Assembly: GCA_016213125.1 (NCBI GenBank)
Contig: JACRBR010000092.1
Location: forward strand, 1 to 10,618
Origin: Chloroflexota bacterium
GTDB taxonomy: Bacteria > Chloroflexota > Dehalococcoidia > DSTF01 > JACRBR01
Reading direction: 5' to 3'
Length of the DNA: 10,618 nt
The notes beneath the pieces are model-generated. The model worked only from the letters and a program-made list of their open reading frames with translations. It did no database searches and was not told the origin of the DNA. Positions 1-6,185 of the stretch are shown piece after piece; the stretch's first letter is position 1; the number at the start of each line of letters is the position of its first letter. The translations under genes and the position numbers were made by a program.

Positions 1-940
1 ACAGCAATGGTGATGTCTGATGCCCGCTGCAGCCGATATACCTCTCGATGAAATCCCCGATGCCATCGTTGTCGGTGTCGCCCTCGCAGGCGTCGCCCAG
101 GGAATCGCCATTGACGACGGTCACGTCGAGCACAGCCACCCCAGCGGTGGCGATGGGATCGGAGTCCGTATTCAACTGATCGGGGTTATTGGACATCTGG
201 CAGTTATCCACTGACGCATCGACACCATCTTCGTCAGGATCGCTGACGGCGTCGGGATCATTGCGGCTCCCCGGCGAGATGCGCACGATCTGAAGGTCGC
301 TGCCATACTCGACGCTTTCTTGACCCCCGTTCATGCGCCGCACGTCACCCGTCTGGGCCGTACCGTTGAGGACGTGGAACACTACGACGCCATCGCCGTT
401 GAGGTCCGGGACATCTGAGCAGTCAGCATCCTGACCGAGGGCTGCACCTTCGTTCAGGCAGGTGTACTGACTGCCGACGCCTCCTTCCATGGTGGCGAGA
501 CCGGTCTCCATGGAGAGCCGCACCGGGAACTCATCGTCGACAAATATGAGCGCGAGGAGTGTGCAACCGACGGCAGGCTTCGTCGCCAGCGTGATGACGG
601 CTTCGTAGGTGCAGGTCTCATCGATGCGGTTGTGGTCGAGGAAGTCGATGGGATTCAGTTCTGTCCAGGTCAGGACGCCGTCTCCATCGCCTGCGGCCAG
701 TTCGAGGGAGGCGATGCTGAGGGGGCCGGTGGGCGGGATGGGATCGAGGCAGGCGGCCTGCTCGTCGGCGGGGGTGGTGGCGTCGGTGGGGTCGCCGTCG
801 AGGTAGGGCGCGAGGTTCTCGCAGGCGATGACGGCAACCGCCGTCGCGCTTGCGCGCGCATCGTGCGCGGGTAGTGCGCCCGTCAGCGCACAGACGAGCG
901 CGAGCACGGAAACGGCGGGGGCAGCCAACCGTTTGAGCAC
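1..940 (-). CDS. Secreted protein with EF-hand-like loops and thrombospondin type 3 repeats (C-terminus beyond left edge)
   Basis: I read 313 open codons from GTG at 940-938 to the window edge, with no stop, so the C-terminus is missing. Residues 1-30 form a signal peptide: Lys3-Arg4, a hydrophobic core and a probable cleavage after Ala-Arg-Ala at 28-30. The mature part is acidic with several cysteines. Residues 83-94 match an EF-hand loop (Asp85, Asp87, Gly88, Glu94) except that position 1 is Ala83. Residues 179-184 give Asp-x-Asn-x-Asp-Gly. Residues 234-296 carry TSP3 calcium motifs: DPDEDG at 234-239, DNC at 245-247, GDACE at 282-286 and DTDNDGIGD at 288-296. The family binds structural calcium in extracellular proteins; the ligand or role of this one is unknown. 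The start is fixed by an in-frame TAG five codons upstream and by a promoter ending 6 bases before the GTG. It diverges from the EF-G-like gene. The reading frame is secure; the function is not. Confidence 0.85.
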   Translation of the reverse strand, partial: MLKRLAAPAVSVLALVCALTGALPAHDARASATAVAVIACENLAPYLDGDPTDATTPADEQAACLDPIPPTGPLSIASLELAAGDGDGVLTWTELNPIDFLDHNRIDETCTYEAVITLATKPAVGCTLLALIFVDDEFPVRLSMETGLATMEGGVGSQYTCLNEGAALGQDADCSDVPDLNGDGVVVFHVLNGTAQTGDVRRMNGGQESVEYGSDLQIVRISPGSRNDPDAVSDPDEDGVDASVDNCQMSNNPDQLNTDSDPIATAGVAVLDVTVVNGDSLGDACEGDTDNDGIGDFIERYIGCSGHQTSPLL

Positions 941-946
941 GCGGCT

Positions 947-975
947 ATCGTACTACCGAAGGCGAGAGTTCTCAA
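947..975 (-). promoter_or_regulatory. Sigma-70-type promoter, apparently leaderless, for the secreted TSP3 protein
   Basis: On the minus strand TTGAGA (975-970), a 17-base spacer and TACGAT (952-947) are followed by exactly 6 bases and then the GTG at 940-938. With usual spacing the transcript would begin at the G of the start codon, so no Shine-Dalgarno could be used, and none is present. Three other starts in this window were compared with this geometry. Confidence 0.6.
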
Positions 976-1029
976 GCGAAGGTCACGCTACTGGCATGCC
1001 GTAATTCCCTGTTCCGCCGCGCATGCCCC

Positions 1030-1038
1030 TGATATGAT
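1030..1038 (+). promoter_or_regulatory. Extended -10 promoter for the EF-G-like gene
   Basis: TGA followed by TATGAT forms an extended -10 element (TGN plus a 5/6 match to TATAAT). No good -35 box lies 16-18 bases upstream, which is tolerated for extended -10 promoters. The predicted start near 1045 gives a leader of about 64 bases before the ATG at 1109. Confidence 0.5.
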
Positions 1039-1091
1039 CCTGACCCACGCGGGCAACGCATCATCCGGGGAGCGAGAGGGAAGCCACAACC

Positions 1092-1098
1092 AGGAGAG
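1092..1098 (+). promoter_or_regulatory. Ribosome-binding site that fixes the EF-G-like start
   Basis: AGGAGAG lies 10 bases before ATG 1109. It argues against the in-frame ATG at 1034, which would add 25 residues (including GNASSGEREGSHNQ) unlike any EF-G N-terminus and would start inside the -10 box. Confidence 0.65.
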
Positions 1099-1108
1099 TG
1101 CACGGGGC

Positions 1109-3175
1109 ATGAAAGAGTACAAGACCGAACAGATCCGCAACGTCGTCCTGCTTGGCCACGGTGGCACCGGGAAGACGTCGCTGGCGGAGGCGGCGCTCTT
1201 CTCCTCGGGCGGCGTCTCGCGACTGGGCAAGGTGGACGACGGCTCCACCACCTCCGACTTCGAGCCGGACGAGGTCAAGCGGAAGATCAGCCTGAGCCTG
1301 GCGCTGATCCCGTGCGAGTGGGCCGGCCACAAGATCAACATCATCGACACGCCCGGTTATGCGGACTTCGTGGGCGAGGTGAAGAGCGGCATCCGAGCGG
1401 CGGACTTCGGGGCGATCGTGGTGGACGCGGTGTCCGGGGTCCAGGTGGGGACGGAGATGGCGTGGATGCACGCCGAGCGGGCGAAGCTGCCGCGGGTGTT
1501 CTTCGTGAACCGGATGGACCGGGAGAACGCGAACTTCGAGCAGGCAGTCGCGCAGCTGCAGGCGAAGTTCGGAAAGGGCATCGCGCCCCTGATGCTGCCA
1601 ATCGGGTCGCAGGACAGCTTTACCGGCGTGGTGAACGTGGCCGAGAACAAAGCGTACACCGGCGACAAGGGCGCCGCGGCCGAGGTCCCGGGCGACATGG
1701 CCGCAGCCGTCGCCGCAGCACGGGAGCAACTCATTGAGGCGGCGGCGGAAGCGGACGATGACCTTCTGAGCAAGTACCTGGAGGGCGAAGAGATCTCGGA
1801 GGAGGAGATTACCGCCGGCCTGAAGAAAGGCATGGCGGCCGGGCTGGTGTACCCGGTGTTCGCCGGATCCGCTGCGAAGAATATCGGGGTTTCGAAATTC
1901 CTGGACGGGCTGGTAGCGGACTGCCCCTCGCCGGCGGAGATGGCGCCGCAGACGGCGAAGAACAACGGCGGCGAGGAGGAGCTGAAGGCCGACGCGAGCG
2001 GCCCGCTGGCGGCGTTCGTCTTCAAGACATCGGCCGACCCGTTCGTGGGACGGCTGACCTATCTGCGCGTGGTCTCCGGAACGCTGAAGGCGGACACGCA
2101 CGTCTGGAACGCGAACCGGAACGCCGACGAGCGGCTGGGCCAGCTGAGCGTGGTGAAGGGCAAGACGCAGGAACACGTACCGGCCCTGGCCGCGGGCGAT
2201 ATCGGCGCAGTGGCCAAGCTGGGGCAGACGGTGACGGGCGACACGCTCTGCACGAAGGAGCACCAGGTCACGCTTGCGGAGCTGGTGTTTCCACGGCCGC
2301 CGTTCAACGTCGCGGTCACGCCGAAGGGTAAGGCCGACGTCGAAAAGATGGGGCCATCACTGCACCGCATCGCCGAAGAAGACCCGACGCTGCTGGTACA
2401 CCGCGACGAATACACCGGCGAGACGATCATCTCCGGCATGGGGGAGACGCACGTCGACGTGGCGGCGGAGCGCATGAAGCGCAAGTTTGGTGTGGAGGTC
2501 GACCTGCACGCGCCGCGCGTACCCTATCGCGAGACGATCACCGGCTACGTCGAGTCGGAATACATCCACAAGAAGCAGACGGGCGGGCACGGCCAATACG
2601 CGCGCGTGAACATCAAGGTGGAGCCGAACAAGGGCGGGGGCTTTCAGTTCGTGGACGCTGTGGTCGGCGGCTCGGTGCCGCGCAACTACATCCCGGCCGT
2701 CGAGAAGGGCGTCGTGGAGGCGATGCACGAGGGTGCGCTGGCACACTGCCCGATGGTCGACGTGAAGGTGACGCTGTTCGACGGGAAGGAGCACCCGGTC
2801 GACTCTTCGGAGATGGCGTTCAAGCTGGCGGGGTCACTGGCCCTCAAGCAGGGGGCGCTGAAGGCGAACCCGGTGCTGCTGGAGCCCGTCTACGAGCTGA
2901 AGATCCACGTGCCGGAATCCAACACCGGCGACGTCATGAGCGACCTGAACGGCAAGCGTGCGAAGGTGCACGGGATGACGCCGGACGACGGCGGCATGAC
3001 CGTAATCGACGCCGAGGCGCCGCTGGCGGAAGTGCTGCGGTACGCGACCGACCTGCGGTCCATCACGCAGGGGCGGGGTACATTCGAGATGCAGTTTCAT
3101 CACTACGAAGAGGTGCCACAGCACATCGCGCAGAAGGTGATCTCGGAGGCGCAGAAGGGAGCGGCGGGGGGTTAG
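1109..3175 (+). CDS. Elongation factor G-like GTPase (EF-G2 / EF-G paralogue type)
   Basis: A 688-residue protein with the full five-domain EF-G plan, slightly shorter than canonical EF-G at about 700. The G domain has the P-loop GHGGTGKT (16-23), switch I Thr47-Thr48, DTPGYAD (80-86), NRMD (134-137) and GSAAK (253-257). Domain II is about 300-385 and domain III about 395-465. Domain IV includes TGGHGQYARV (491-500) and keeps His562 in EHPVDSSEMAF, the place of the translocation-critical His of EF-G. Domain V is about 590-670, with GRGTFEM at 656-662. Canonical EF-G has DTPGH and ERGITI; here these are DTPGY and KRKISL. That marks the paralogous branch annotated as EF-G2, for which the Thermus thermophilus second EF-G is the best-known relative. 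Likely a cytoplasmic, ribosome-associated GTPase; its specific role is not settled. It is not next to rpsL, rpsG or tuf, which also argues against the main fusA. Confidence 0.93.
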   Translation: MKEYKTEQIRNVVLLGHGGTGKTSLAEAALFSSGGVSRLGKVDDGSTTSDFEPDEVKRKISLSLALIPCEWAGHKINIIDTPGYADFVGEVKSGIRAADFGAIVVDAVSGVQVGTEMAWMHAERAKLPRVFFVNRMDRENANFEQAVAQLQAKFGKGIAPLMLPIGSQDSFTGVVNVAENKAYTGDKGAAAEVPGDMAAAVAAAREQLIEAAAEADDDLLSKYLEGEEISEEEITAGLKKGMAAGLVYPVFAGSAAKNIGVSKFLDGLVADCPSPAEMAPQTAKNNGGEEELKADASGPLAAFVFKTSADPFVGRLTYLRVVSGTLKADTHVWNANRNADERLGQLSVVKGKTQEHVPALAAGDIGAVAKLGQTVTGDTLCTKEHQVTLAELVFPRPPFNVAVTPKGKADVEKMGPSLHRIAEEDPTLLVHRDEYTGETIISGMGETHVDVAAERMKRKFGVEVDLHAPRVPYRETITGYVESEYIHKKQTGGHGQYARVNIKVEPNKGGGFQFVDAVVGGSVPRNYIPAVEKGVVEAMHEGALAHCPMVDVKVTLFDGKEHPVDSSEMAFKLAGSLALKQGALKANPVLLEPVYELKIHVPESNTGDVMSDLNGKRAKVHGMTPDDGGMTVIDAEAPLAEVLRYATDLRSITQGRGTFEMQFHHYEEVPQHIAQKVISEAQKGAAGG

Positions 3176-3206
3176 TTGGTGGGATTGGGGCCGGTCGTCA
3201 ATGAGA

Positions 3207-3229
3207 GAGGCCGCGCGGTGCGCGGCCTC
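3207..3229. terminator. GC-rich hairpin between convergent genes, likely bidirectional terminator
   Basis: GAGGCCGCGC (3207-3216), loop GGT, GCGCGGCCTC (3220-3229): a perfect 10-bp stem with a 3-base loop. It sits 31 bases after the EF-G-like stop and 30 bases after the end of the opposing small gene. There is no T-run on either side, so termination may rely on the hairpin or Rho. Confidence 0.6.
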
Positions 3230-3259
3230 CGTTCGTTACGCTGGTCTCAGGTTGCGAAC

Positions 3260-3553
3260 TTAGACTGTTCCCAGATCCGTCACCTTCCAGGCGCCGTCGA
3301 TCTCCTTCCAGCGGGTCATCATCGTAGCGCCGCCGCCATCCGCCTCGACCACGAGGTGGTAGACGTACTCGCCGTCTTCTTCGCTGATCTTCTGGGCCTT
3401 GATGTCCTGGACGTTCGTGGGGGGCGGGCTGGAGCCCATCTGCGCCATCGCCTTGCCGAGGGCGTCGGGGGTGAGGGTGGCCATGAGGGTCCCGATGTCC
3501 ATCGAGCGGATGGCGGTGACGTAGCCGGCTACTGCTTCATCGATTGTTGCCAT
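3260..3553 (-). CDS. Small NTF2-like/SnoaL-like protein, paralogue A of a tandem triplet
   Basis: A 97-residue protein starting MATIDEAVAGYV, without signal peptide or membrane segment, so probably cytoplasmic. An N-terminal helix leads to LTPDAL (27-32), then a Gly/Pro-rich turn, alternating strand-like segments, and a C-terminal WKEIDGAWKVTDL. Such a final strand ('W x x x D G x W K I') is typical of NTF2-like/SnoaL/DUF4440 folds, but this protein is shorter than most members (120-150), so the fold call is inference. AAGGAA (3566-3561), 7 bases before ATG 3553, selects this start over the ATG 18 bases further upstream. It is last in a three-gene minus-strand cluster and shares the LT-x-DAL and G-x-WK motifs with both neighbours. 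The specific function is unknown. Confidence 0.75.
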   Translation of the reverse strand: MATIDEAVAGYVTAIRSMDIGTLMATLTPDALGKAMAQMGSSPPPTNVQDIKAQKISEEDGEYVYHLVVEADGGGATMMTRWKEIDGAWKVTDLGTV

Positions 3554-3571
3554 GGTTCTGTTCCTTTCCAT

Positions 3572-3593
3572 GCGGGCGGTGTATCCCGCCCGC
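3572..3593 (-). other. Stable hairpin in the spacer between paralogues B and A
   Basis: GCGGGCGG (3572-3579) and CCGCCCGC (3586-3593) form a perfect 8-bp stem around a 6-base loop, just upstream of the ribosome-binding site of paralogue A. There is no T-run, so it looks more like an mRNA-stability or processing element, or a partial attenuator, than an intrinsic terminator. Confidence 0.4.
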
Positions 3594-3630
3594 GACGGGC
3601 ACGCCGCAGCGTTCCCCAACATCCGCGTTG

Positions 3631-3921
3631 TTACTCGGGCTTTGCGAGTTTGGCGATCTTCCAGGTGCCGTCGATCTGGCGGACCCACTCCCGCATCGAG
3701 ACGGACTTGCCGTCATCGCCGGAGTAGGTCACGTCGAAGATGAAGTCGTCGCCCTCCTGCCCTTTCGCGACGACGCTGTTGGACTTGATGGGGTTGGGGC
3801 CGCCGGCCATGAGCGGCATCACCTGTTGAAGGGCGTCGGGAGTGAGGTCCTTCATGACTTCGGGGATCTTGCCGGCCGTGGCATTGTCGGCATGCAACTG
3901 CATGAATTCTCTGGCGTCCAC
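3631..3921 (-). CDS. Small NTF2-like/SnoaL-like protein, paralogue B of a tandem triplet
   Basis: A 96-residue protein that starts with GTG at 3921-3919 (MDAREFMQLHADN). It has the same layout as its neighbours: N-terminal helix, DLTPDAL at 25-31, an MAGGPNPI turn, strands, and a C-terminal WVRQIDGTWKIAKL. AAGGGA (3934-3929), 7 bases upstream, and alignment to paralogue A support the GTG. The internal ATG six codons later would trim the first helix. No signal peptide or cysteine is seen. The middle stretch (about 35-75) has diverged strongly between copies, as expected if ligand or partner differs. Role unknown; the NTF2-like assignment is inference from the C-terminal strand pattern. Confidence 0.75.
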   Translation of the reverse strand: MDAREFMQLHADNATAGKIPEVMKDLTPDALQQVMPLMAGGPNPIKSNSVVAKGQEGDDFIFDVTYSGDDGKSVSMREWVRQIDGTWKIAKLAKPE

Positions 3922-3979
3922 TACTTCTTCCCTTTCGCTCTGGCGGCGTTCAACGACATCGATGCGTGACCGTTTGGGA

Positions 3980-4001
3980 GGACAGGTCTGAAGACCTGTC
4001 C
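3980..4001. repeat. REP-like palindrome between paralogues C and B
   Basis: GGACAGGTCT (3980-3989) and AGACCTGTCC (3992-4001) pair perfectly around GA, equivalently a 9-bp stem closed by a TGAA loop. There is no T-run. It lies alone in a 204-base spacer inside a same-strand gene set, and its stem-TGAA-stem form recalls the palindrome at 6252-6271. This suggests a dispersed repetitive extragenic palindrome, though its copy number cannot be seen here. The rest of the spacer (4002-4125) holds no gene I can support. Confidence 0.45.
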
Positions 4002-4125
4002 GTACGGTCCTGGAATGCTCGTTCTCCGCTCCTTCGATGCTATCGGCCGGCGGGTTGTTCGTTCTATCTCCGCGTTCCTCCGCGGCTGCCGTTTCAATCA
4101 GTGGCGGGGTGTTTACGTGAATGGA

Positions 4126-4482
4126 TCAATATAGCTCGCGCACCAGGCGCAACATCTCCGATAGCTGGTTTCCTCCAGCGGACTGGTCGATCTTCAGGTC
4201 GGCGATCTTCCAGGCGCCGCTCACGTCGCGCCATGTGGCAACGGTCGTGAAGTCATGCTCCCCGGCGAACTTCACGGTGAACGTGTGATCGCCGCCGGTT
4301 TCTTCGTGTCTGTCGATGCTGAAGCCGGTGATTGCGGGCATCGTCCCGGGGCCGCTGCGCGCGTTGGCGAGGAGGTTGCCCAGCGCGTCCGCGGTGAGAT
4401 CGCCCATGATGTTCGCGAGGTCACCAGCGACGACGGCCTGGCAGTTCTTCTTCACGGCTTCTTCGATTGAGATGCCGGGCAT
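4126..4482 (-). CDS. Small NTF2-like/SnoaL-like protein, paralogue C (first gene of the tandem triplet)
   Basis: A 118-residue protein starting MPGISIEEAVKKN. The core matches A and B: N-terminal helix, DLTADAL at 28-34, Gly/Pro turn, strands, and TWRDVSGAWKIADL near residue 95. It then adds a tail of roughly 20 residues (helical, SEMLRLVRELY at the end) that the others lack. AGGAGGG (4493-4487) lies 4 bases before ATG 4482. The upstream ATG at 4524 would lie inside the leader and is less likely. It is the promoter-proximal member, so A and B may be expressed from the same transcript. No catalytic motif is visible. SnoaL-type proteins can be isomerases, hydrolases or plain binding domains, so no activity is assigned. 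Confidence 0.75.
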   Translation of the reverse strand: MPGISIEEAVKKNCQAVVAGDLANIMGDLTADALGNLLANARSGPGTMPAITGFSIDRHEETGGDHTFTVKFAGEHDFTTVATWRDVSGAWKIADLKIDQSAGGNQLSEMLRLVRELY

Positions 4483-4550
4483 CAAGCCCTCCTGCTGCGC
4501 CGATACCCGTCCGCAACGGGGCACCCCCCGTGCTTGTCACGGAGGGCTTG
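4483..4550 (-). promoter_or_regulatory. Structured 5' leader that can mask the ribosome-binding site of paralogue C
   Basis: CAAGCCCTCC (plus strand 4483-4492) and GGAGGGCTTG (4541-4550) are a perfect 10-base inverted repeat. In the minus-strand transcript the 3' arm contains the Shine-Dalgarno AGGAGGG, and the 5' arm lies at or next to the predicted transcript end (about 4547). Between them two alternative folds are possible. One has two small hairpins (stems CCGTG/CACGG and CCCGT/ACGGG); the other is a single ACGGGG/CCCCGT hairpin. This could be translational control or a small cis-regulatory RNA. No known riboswitch class was recognised. Confidence 0.4.
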
Positions 4551-4553
4551 CGG

Positions 4554-4582
4554 ATCATATGTGCGGCTTCGCCCAGTGTCAA
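4554..4582 (-). promoter_or_regulatory. Near-consensus sigma-70 promoter for the small-paralogue triplet
   Basis: TTGACA (4582-4577), a 17-base spacer and TATGAT (4559-4554) on the minus strand: 11 of 12 consensus bases at ideal spacing. The predicted start is near 4547, giving a leader of about 65 bases to ATG 4482. It is the strongest promoter match in the window and diverges from the LCP gene. Confidence 0.75.
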
Positions 4583-4607
4583 CGCGCGACCGGGCGCCCT
4601 ATCAGAC

Positions 4608-4637
4608 TTGACATGGCTGATCCGTGGCCGATACGCT
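4608..4637 (+). promoter_or_regulatory. Possible promoter at the start of the LCP gene
   Basis: TTGACA (4608-4613), 18 bases, then TACGCT (4632-4637), which keeps the key T, A and final T of the -10 box. The predicted start is at 4644-4646, on or beside GTG 4646. If it is real, the LCP protein starts at that GTG without a leader and the ATG at 4613 is not used, because it overlaps the -35 box. Confidence 0.35.
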
Positions 4638-6070
4638 CGAATCCAGTGACTGCGAACCCCCGAACGTCCTCTCCGTCGACGACGCACAGCCAACGAGCCA
4701 TCATCGCCATCGCGATCGTGCTGTTTGCGCTGGTATCGGCGTACCTAGCTCTGGTCATCGTGACCCGGATCGACAACGTGTTCTTCCCCGGGCGGCAGGT
4801 GACGTTGCCGGGCTCGGTGGGCAGCGTACTTCCCGGTGTGGACAGCAAGGGCACCAGCGGCGGAAACGACCCGATCAACATCCTGGTGCTGGGGCTGGAC
4901 CGGCGGCCCAGCGAGGGGCAGGAGCCGACTCGCAGCGACACGCTGTTCGTGCTGCGTGTGGATCCGAAGACAGACTCCGCCGCTATCCTGGGCATCCCGC
5001 GCGACCTGATGGTGGACATCCCGTTCAAGGACGGCGACGGCAGCTACCAGGACCGTGTGAACACGGTCTACGTGCAGGGCGAGTTCAACGACTACCCCGG
5101 CGGCGGCATCGGCCTGATGAAGCAGGTGCTGGAGAACGAGCCCTTCGGGATCGAGATCGATAAGTACGTCATCATCGACTTCCAGGGGTTCGAGGAGCTG
5201 ATCGACGCGCTGGGCGGGGTTGAAGTCGACGTGCCGGAGGAGGTGTACGACCCGTACTACTCCGAGACGGAGCTGCCGGGCGACTACCTGCCGCAGCACT
5301 TCCTGCCCGGCGTGCAGGAGATGGATGGCGTGACGGCGTTGGCGTACTCGCGCATCCGCTTCAGCAGCGACGACCTGGACCGCATCCAGCGGCAGCAGCG
5401 GGTCATCTTCGCGGCGATCGACAAGGCGAAGTCGTTGAACCTGCTGAAGGACAACCCGGTCAACCTTTGGGACAAGTACAACGCGACAATCCAGACGGAC
5501 ATCAACGACGCGCTGATCCCGGGCTACGCGGACCTGGCGAACCAGACAAAGGACAACCTCATCGCCTTCTCGCTCGGCTCCGTCGTCGCGCCCTACACCA
5601 CGGCGCAAGGCGCGCAGGTGCTCGTCGGCGACCCGGACGCGATCTCGGAGCTGGTGAAGGCGATCTTCAGCGCGGGCCCGATCACGGTCGACCCGGGCGT
5701 CGCGCCCACTCCGCTGCCGGTCGTCGTGCAGATCCAGAACGGCGCGGGAATCGACGGGCTGGCATCCAATGTCGCCTCGTACATCATCGGGAAGGGCTGG
5801 CAGCAGCTGGACGTACAGACCACGAACGCGAGCGATGGACTCACGCATGCGCGATCTGAGGTCGTCGACATCGACGGCTCGCACGACCGCAGCGGGTACC
5901 AGCTCGCGAACTGGCTGGGCATACCTGACGGCAACTACCGGCCCGCAACCGCAGCGGAGGCCGCCGCAATGCGCGAGTCAGGAGCGTCGCTGGTCGTGAT
6001 CCTGGGGACGGACTACGACTTCACGACGCTGCAGCAGAACGCCGAGACGGATACAGCGGGCGGCGGGTGA
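4613..6070 (+). CDS. LytR-CpsA-Psr (LCP) family protein with C-terminal LytR_C domain
   Basis: A 485-residue membrane-anchored protein. A short basic cytoplasmic N-terminus is followed by one transmembrane helix (about 29-51), the extracytoplasmic LCP domain (about 86-265), a linker, and a LytR_C domain (about 368-470, starting VVVQIQNGAGIDGLA). LCP signatures are NILVLGLDRRP (89-99), Arg107-Ser-Asp109, GIPRDL (127-132) with Arg130/Asp131, DRVNTVYV (147-154), DKYVIIDFQGF (183-193), YSRIRF (245-250) and RIQRQQR (257-263). LCP enzymes move polyprenyl-phosphate-linked glycopolymers onto the cell wall or a glycan acceptor, using these Arg/Asp residues for the pyrophosphate. No clear Shine-Dalgarno precedes ATG 4613; GTG 4646 (11 codons later, helix intact) is a real alternative. 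The gene ends at an intrinsic terminator and appears monocistronic. The acceptor polymer cannot be named. Confidence 0.92.
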   Translation: MADPWPIRSNPVTANPRTSSPSTTHSQRAIIAIAIVLFALVSAYLALVIVTRIDNVFFPGRQVTLPGSVGSVLPGVDSKGTSGGNDPINILVLGLDRRPSEGQEPTRSDTLFVLRVDPKTDSAAILGIPRDLMVDIPFKDGDGSYQDRVNTVYVQGEFNDYPGGGIGLMKQVLENEPFGIEIDKYVIIDFQGFEELIDALGGVEVDVPEEVYDPYYSETELPGDYLPQHFLPGVQEMDGVTALAYSRIRFSSDDLDRIQRQQRVIFAAIDKAKSLNLLKDNPVNLWDKYNATIQTDINDALIPGYADLANQTKDNLIAFSLGSVVAPYTTAQGAQVLVGDPDAISELVKAIFSAGPITVDPGVAPTPLPVVVQIQNGAGIDGLASNVASYIIGKGWQQLDVQTTNASDGLTHARSEVVDIDGSHDRSGYQLANWLGIPDGNYRPATAAEAAAMRESGASLVVILGTDYDFTTLQQNAETDTAGGG

Positions 6071-6124
6071 CGCGCGTTGCTCGAGCCTTGTGGGGTTCGG
6101 GGCGGATGATGGAAGAGGGATGAC

Positions 6125-6160
6125 GGAGGCTGGATCGACCGGCCTCTCTTCGTTTTGTTT
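6125..6160 (+). terminator. Rho-independent terminator of the LCP gene
   Basis: Stem 6126-6133 (GAGGCTGG) pairs with 6139-6146 (CCGGCCTC), with one G-U pair and loop ATCGA. A T-rich tract, TCTTCGTTTTGTTT (6147-6160), follows. It lies 55 bases after the stop codon. Confidence 0.75.
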
Positions 6161-6185
6161 CCGCAGCTCGCTATCACTACGGTGC

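Noticed and set aside
632..874. Small plus-strand open frames in the left region, including a Gly-rich one
   Set aside because: They are complementary to the secreted TSP3 protein, whose frame has a signal peptide and calcium motifs.
1061..2263. Minus-strand open frame (400 codons) opposite the EF-G-like gene
   Set aside because: Antisense shadow in high-GC coding DNA without motifs or ribosome-binding site.
3260..4482. Toxin-antitoxin, immunity or defence role for the three small genes
   Set aside because: No toxin, nuclease or DNA-binding motif is visible, and all three are paralogues of one another rather than a toxin/antitoxin pair.
4745..5884. Minus-strand open frame (379 codons) opposite the LCP gene
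   Set aside because: Antisense shadow: low-complexity Arg/Val/Asp composition, while the plus strand carries all LCP motifs.
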